NCBI GenBank assembly: GCA_947643685.1
Contig: CANRXD010000097.1
Location: forward strand, 1 to 6,670
Reading direction: 5' to 3'
DNA from: an uncultured Clostridium sp.
GTDB taxonomy: Bacteria > Bacillota > Clostridia > Lachnospirales > Lachnospiraceae
Length of the DNA: 6,670 nt
Part shown: piece by piece, positions 5,163 through 6,670 of the stretch
Layout: each line of letters opens with the position of its first letter
Position numbering within the stretch: position 1 is the stretch's first letter
Position numbers and translations under genes: made by a program
The notes under the pieces: generated by a model
The model's database searches: none
Told to the model about the DNA's origin: nothing
What the model saw: the letters and a program-made list of their open reading frames with translations, nothing else

Positions 5163-6542
5163 ATGAATTCACTGAAAAAATTCTTCGGGCCCGTAGACAT
5201 GACTGCCGGAACGCCCTGGAAAAATATTGCGCTGTTCACGATTCCCATGATCATCGGAAACATTGCACAGCAGCTCTACAATACGGTGGACAGTATCGTA
5301 GTGGGAAAGTTTGTGGGTGATAATGCGCTTGCAGCCGTGGGAAGCGCCAGCCCTATTTTTAATCTGCTGCTTGTATTGTTTATTGGAATTTCTGTTGGAA
5401 CCAGCGTTATGGTATCCCAGTATTTTGGAGCCAGAGACAGGGAGCGGCTTTCCAACACCATTGGCTGCTGCATTACGCTGACCGCCATCGCTTCTGTTTT
5501 TATTATGGTCACCGGTTCGCTGTTTGTCCGGCCGCTTCTGGAGCTCTTAAATACTCCGGCCAGCATTATCGACTGGTGCACTTCCTATCTGACTGTGCTG
5601 TTTTATGGAATTGCGGGCGTAGCTTATTATAATATTTTAAGCGGCGTGCTTCGGGGGCTGGGAGACTCGGTTTCAGCTCTGGTGTATCTTCTGATTGCAA
5701 CGGCCATCAACATTGTTCTTGATGTCTGGTTTGTGGCGGGACTTAAAATGGGAGTGTTCGGGGTGGCCCTGGCTACGGCCATTGCCCAGGCAATATCTGC
5801 GCTTTTATGTATGCTTAAATTAATGCGAATGCATGAAATATTTGAAATGAAGCCTCATCATCTGAAATTAAACCGGGAACATGCCCTGACCATCATCCGC
5901 CTGGGCCTTCCGTCAGGACTGACCCAGGCCATTTTCTCCATGGCCATGATTGTGGTACAGTCTTTAACCAACAGTTTTGGCGAGATGGTCATTGCCGCCA
6001 ACGTGATTATCATGCGCGTGGATGGTTTTGCCATGATGCCGAACTTTTCTTTTGGAACCACTATGACCACATATGCAGGCCAGAACGTTGGCGCCAGACA
6101 ATATGACCGGGTAGAACAGGGAGCAAGACAGGGGACCTTTATGGCAATGGGAGTGTCGGCATCCATTACGGTTTTAATCCTGATTTTTGGAAAATATCTC
6201 ATGGGAATTTTTACCTCCACCACAGAGTTAGTGGACTTAAGCGTCCATATGATGCGGATTCTGGCCGCTGGATACATAGCCATGGCTGTGACCCAGAGTC
6301 TTTCCGGCGTCATGCGCGGGGCCGGAGATACCATGACTCCCATGTGGATTTCTGTATTTACAACGGTAGTGGTTCGTGTTCCGGTGGCTTACGGAATTTC
6401 CTGGCTTACCAGGATGCCCGAACTTCCCAACGGACGCAGTGAGTGTATCTTTATTTCTCTGCTGTTGTCCTGGACCCTGGGCGCCATTGTGACGGCAATT
6501 TTCTATAAGGCAGGGCGCTGGAAGAAGAAAGCTATCCAATAA
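5163..6542 (+). CDS. MATE-family multidrug/toxin efflux transporter (second of two)
   Basis: A 459-residue, twelve-segment membrane exporter of the MATE family. Landmarks: GNIAQQLYNTVDSIVVG (32-48), GDNALAAVG (52-60), VSQYFGARD (84-92), SGVLRGLGDS (160-169), MRVDGFA (284-290, with the acidic D287), TYAGQNVGAR (303-312) and, mirroring the first half, SGVMRGAGDT (381-390). The last two repeats show the usual two-fold pseudo-symmetry. The frame is open back to 4947, but that extension crosses the DegV terminator and the promoter; ATG at 5163 has AGGGGA (5147-5152) at 10 bases, and starts MNSLKKFFGPVDMTAGTPWK, a normal MATE beginning. It is transcribed alone from its own strong promoter. It resembles the first MATE protein only at family level (same motifs, many differences), so it is not a recent duplicate. 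Likely role is Na+- or H+-driven export of a toxic compound; the substrate is not evident. Confidence 0.94.
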   Translation: MNSLKKFFGPVDMTAGTPWKNIALFTIPMIIGNIAQQLYNTVDSIVVGKFVGDNALAAVGSASPIFNLLLVLFIGISVGTSVMVSQYFGARDRERLSNTIGCCITLTAIASVFIMVTGSLFVRPLLELLNTPASIIDWCTSYLTVLFYGIAGVAYYNILSGVLRGLGDSVSALVYLLIATAINIVLDVWFVAGLKMGVFGVALATAIAQAISALLCMLKLMRMHEIFEMKPHHLKLNREHALTIIRLGLPSGLTQAIFSMAMIVVQSLTNSFGEMVIAANVIIMRVDGFAMMPNFSFGTTMTTYAGQNVGARQYDRVEQGARQGTFMAMGVSASITVLILIFGKYLMGIFTSTTELVDLSVHMMRILAAGYIAMAVTQSLSGVMRGAGDTMTPMWISVFTTVVVRVPVAYGISWLTRMPELPNGRSECIFISLLLSWTLGAIVTAIFYKAGRWKKKAIQ

Positions 6543-6655
6543 CAGACGTTCCGAAGATTCCGGAACCTGAGTGTGGACATTTGTCACAGAGGCAGAAAGG
6601 TTCGCCAAAATGCACAAAACGTAACAGTTCAGATAGTCCTCAAAATTTTTTTAAT

Positions 6656-6670
6656 AAAAAAGTGCCGAAA
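6656..6670. terminator. Possible left half of a terminator cut by the window edge
   Basis: Six A (6656-6661) followed by GTGCCGAAA (6662-6670) is how the left side of a bidirectional A-stem-loop-stem-T terminator looks. If so, TTTCGGCAC and a T-run should follow just outside the window. The 128 bases after the MATE stop hold no gene; a hairpin at 6548-6566 lacks a T-tract. Confidence 0.3.

Noticed and set aside
6548..6566. GTTCCG/CGGAAC hairpin after the second MATE stop as a terminator
   Set aside because: The stem is only 6 bp and is followed by CTGAGTGTGG rather than a T-tract.
6572..6588. TGTGGACATTTGTCACA as a CRP/FNR-type site
   Set aside because: The half-site spacing is off by one base, it lies downstream of a gene with no promoter nearby, and the match is probably chance.

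Overview
This looks like chromosomal DNA from a Gram-positive anaerobe of the class Clostridia, most likely a Lachnospiraceae-type gut bacterium. Purine-rich ribosome binding sites (AGGAG, AGGGGA), sigma-A style promoters, moderate GC, DinF/NorM-like MATE transporters, a DegV protein and an AraC regulator with a Firmicutes-type N-terminal domain all fit. The genus call is inference from protein style; no database search was possible.

Left half (1-3311). The 5' part of an AraC-family regulator gene runs leftward off the window (start codon at 459). Divergent from it is a probable two-gene operon: a MATE-family efflux transporter (603-2057) and, 24 bases later, an aldo/keto reductase with a C-terminal double 4Fe-4S cluster domain (2082-3055). 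The reductase is broken. Near 2532-2548 the reading frame shifts and roughly 60-70 residues of the barrel are missing, so the two halves lie in different frames. After it comes about 220 bases with no convincing gene, starting with a strong Shine-Dalgarno sequence that has no start codon, which looks like a gene remnant. A 12-bp GAGA-loop hairpin then separates this operon from the convergent TetR gene.

Right half (3279-6670). A TetR-family regulator (3311-3886, minus) is divergent from a DegV-family fatty-acid-binding protein (4047-4934, plus). The 160 bases between them hold candidate promoters for both genes and inverted repeats suited to a TetR operator. DegV ends at a strong intrinsic terminator (4957-4999). 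A second MATE transporter (5163-6542) follows, with its own near-consensus promoter and a perfect 12-bp palindrome over the -10 element. A possible half-terminator sits at the right edge.

Overall the window holds two regulator-plus-membrane-exporter neighbourhoods of ordinary families. I see no RNA genes, CRISPR arrays, insertion sequences or defence systems, and no undescribed multi-gene system. The points most worth a second look are the internally deleted reductase, the orphan segment after it, and the operator-like palindromes at the regulator and transporter promoters.
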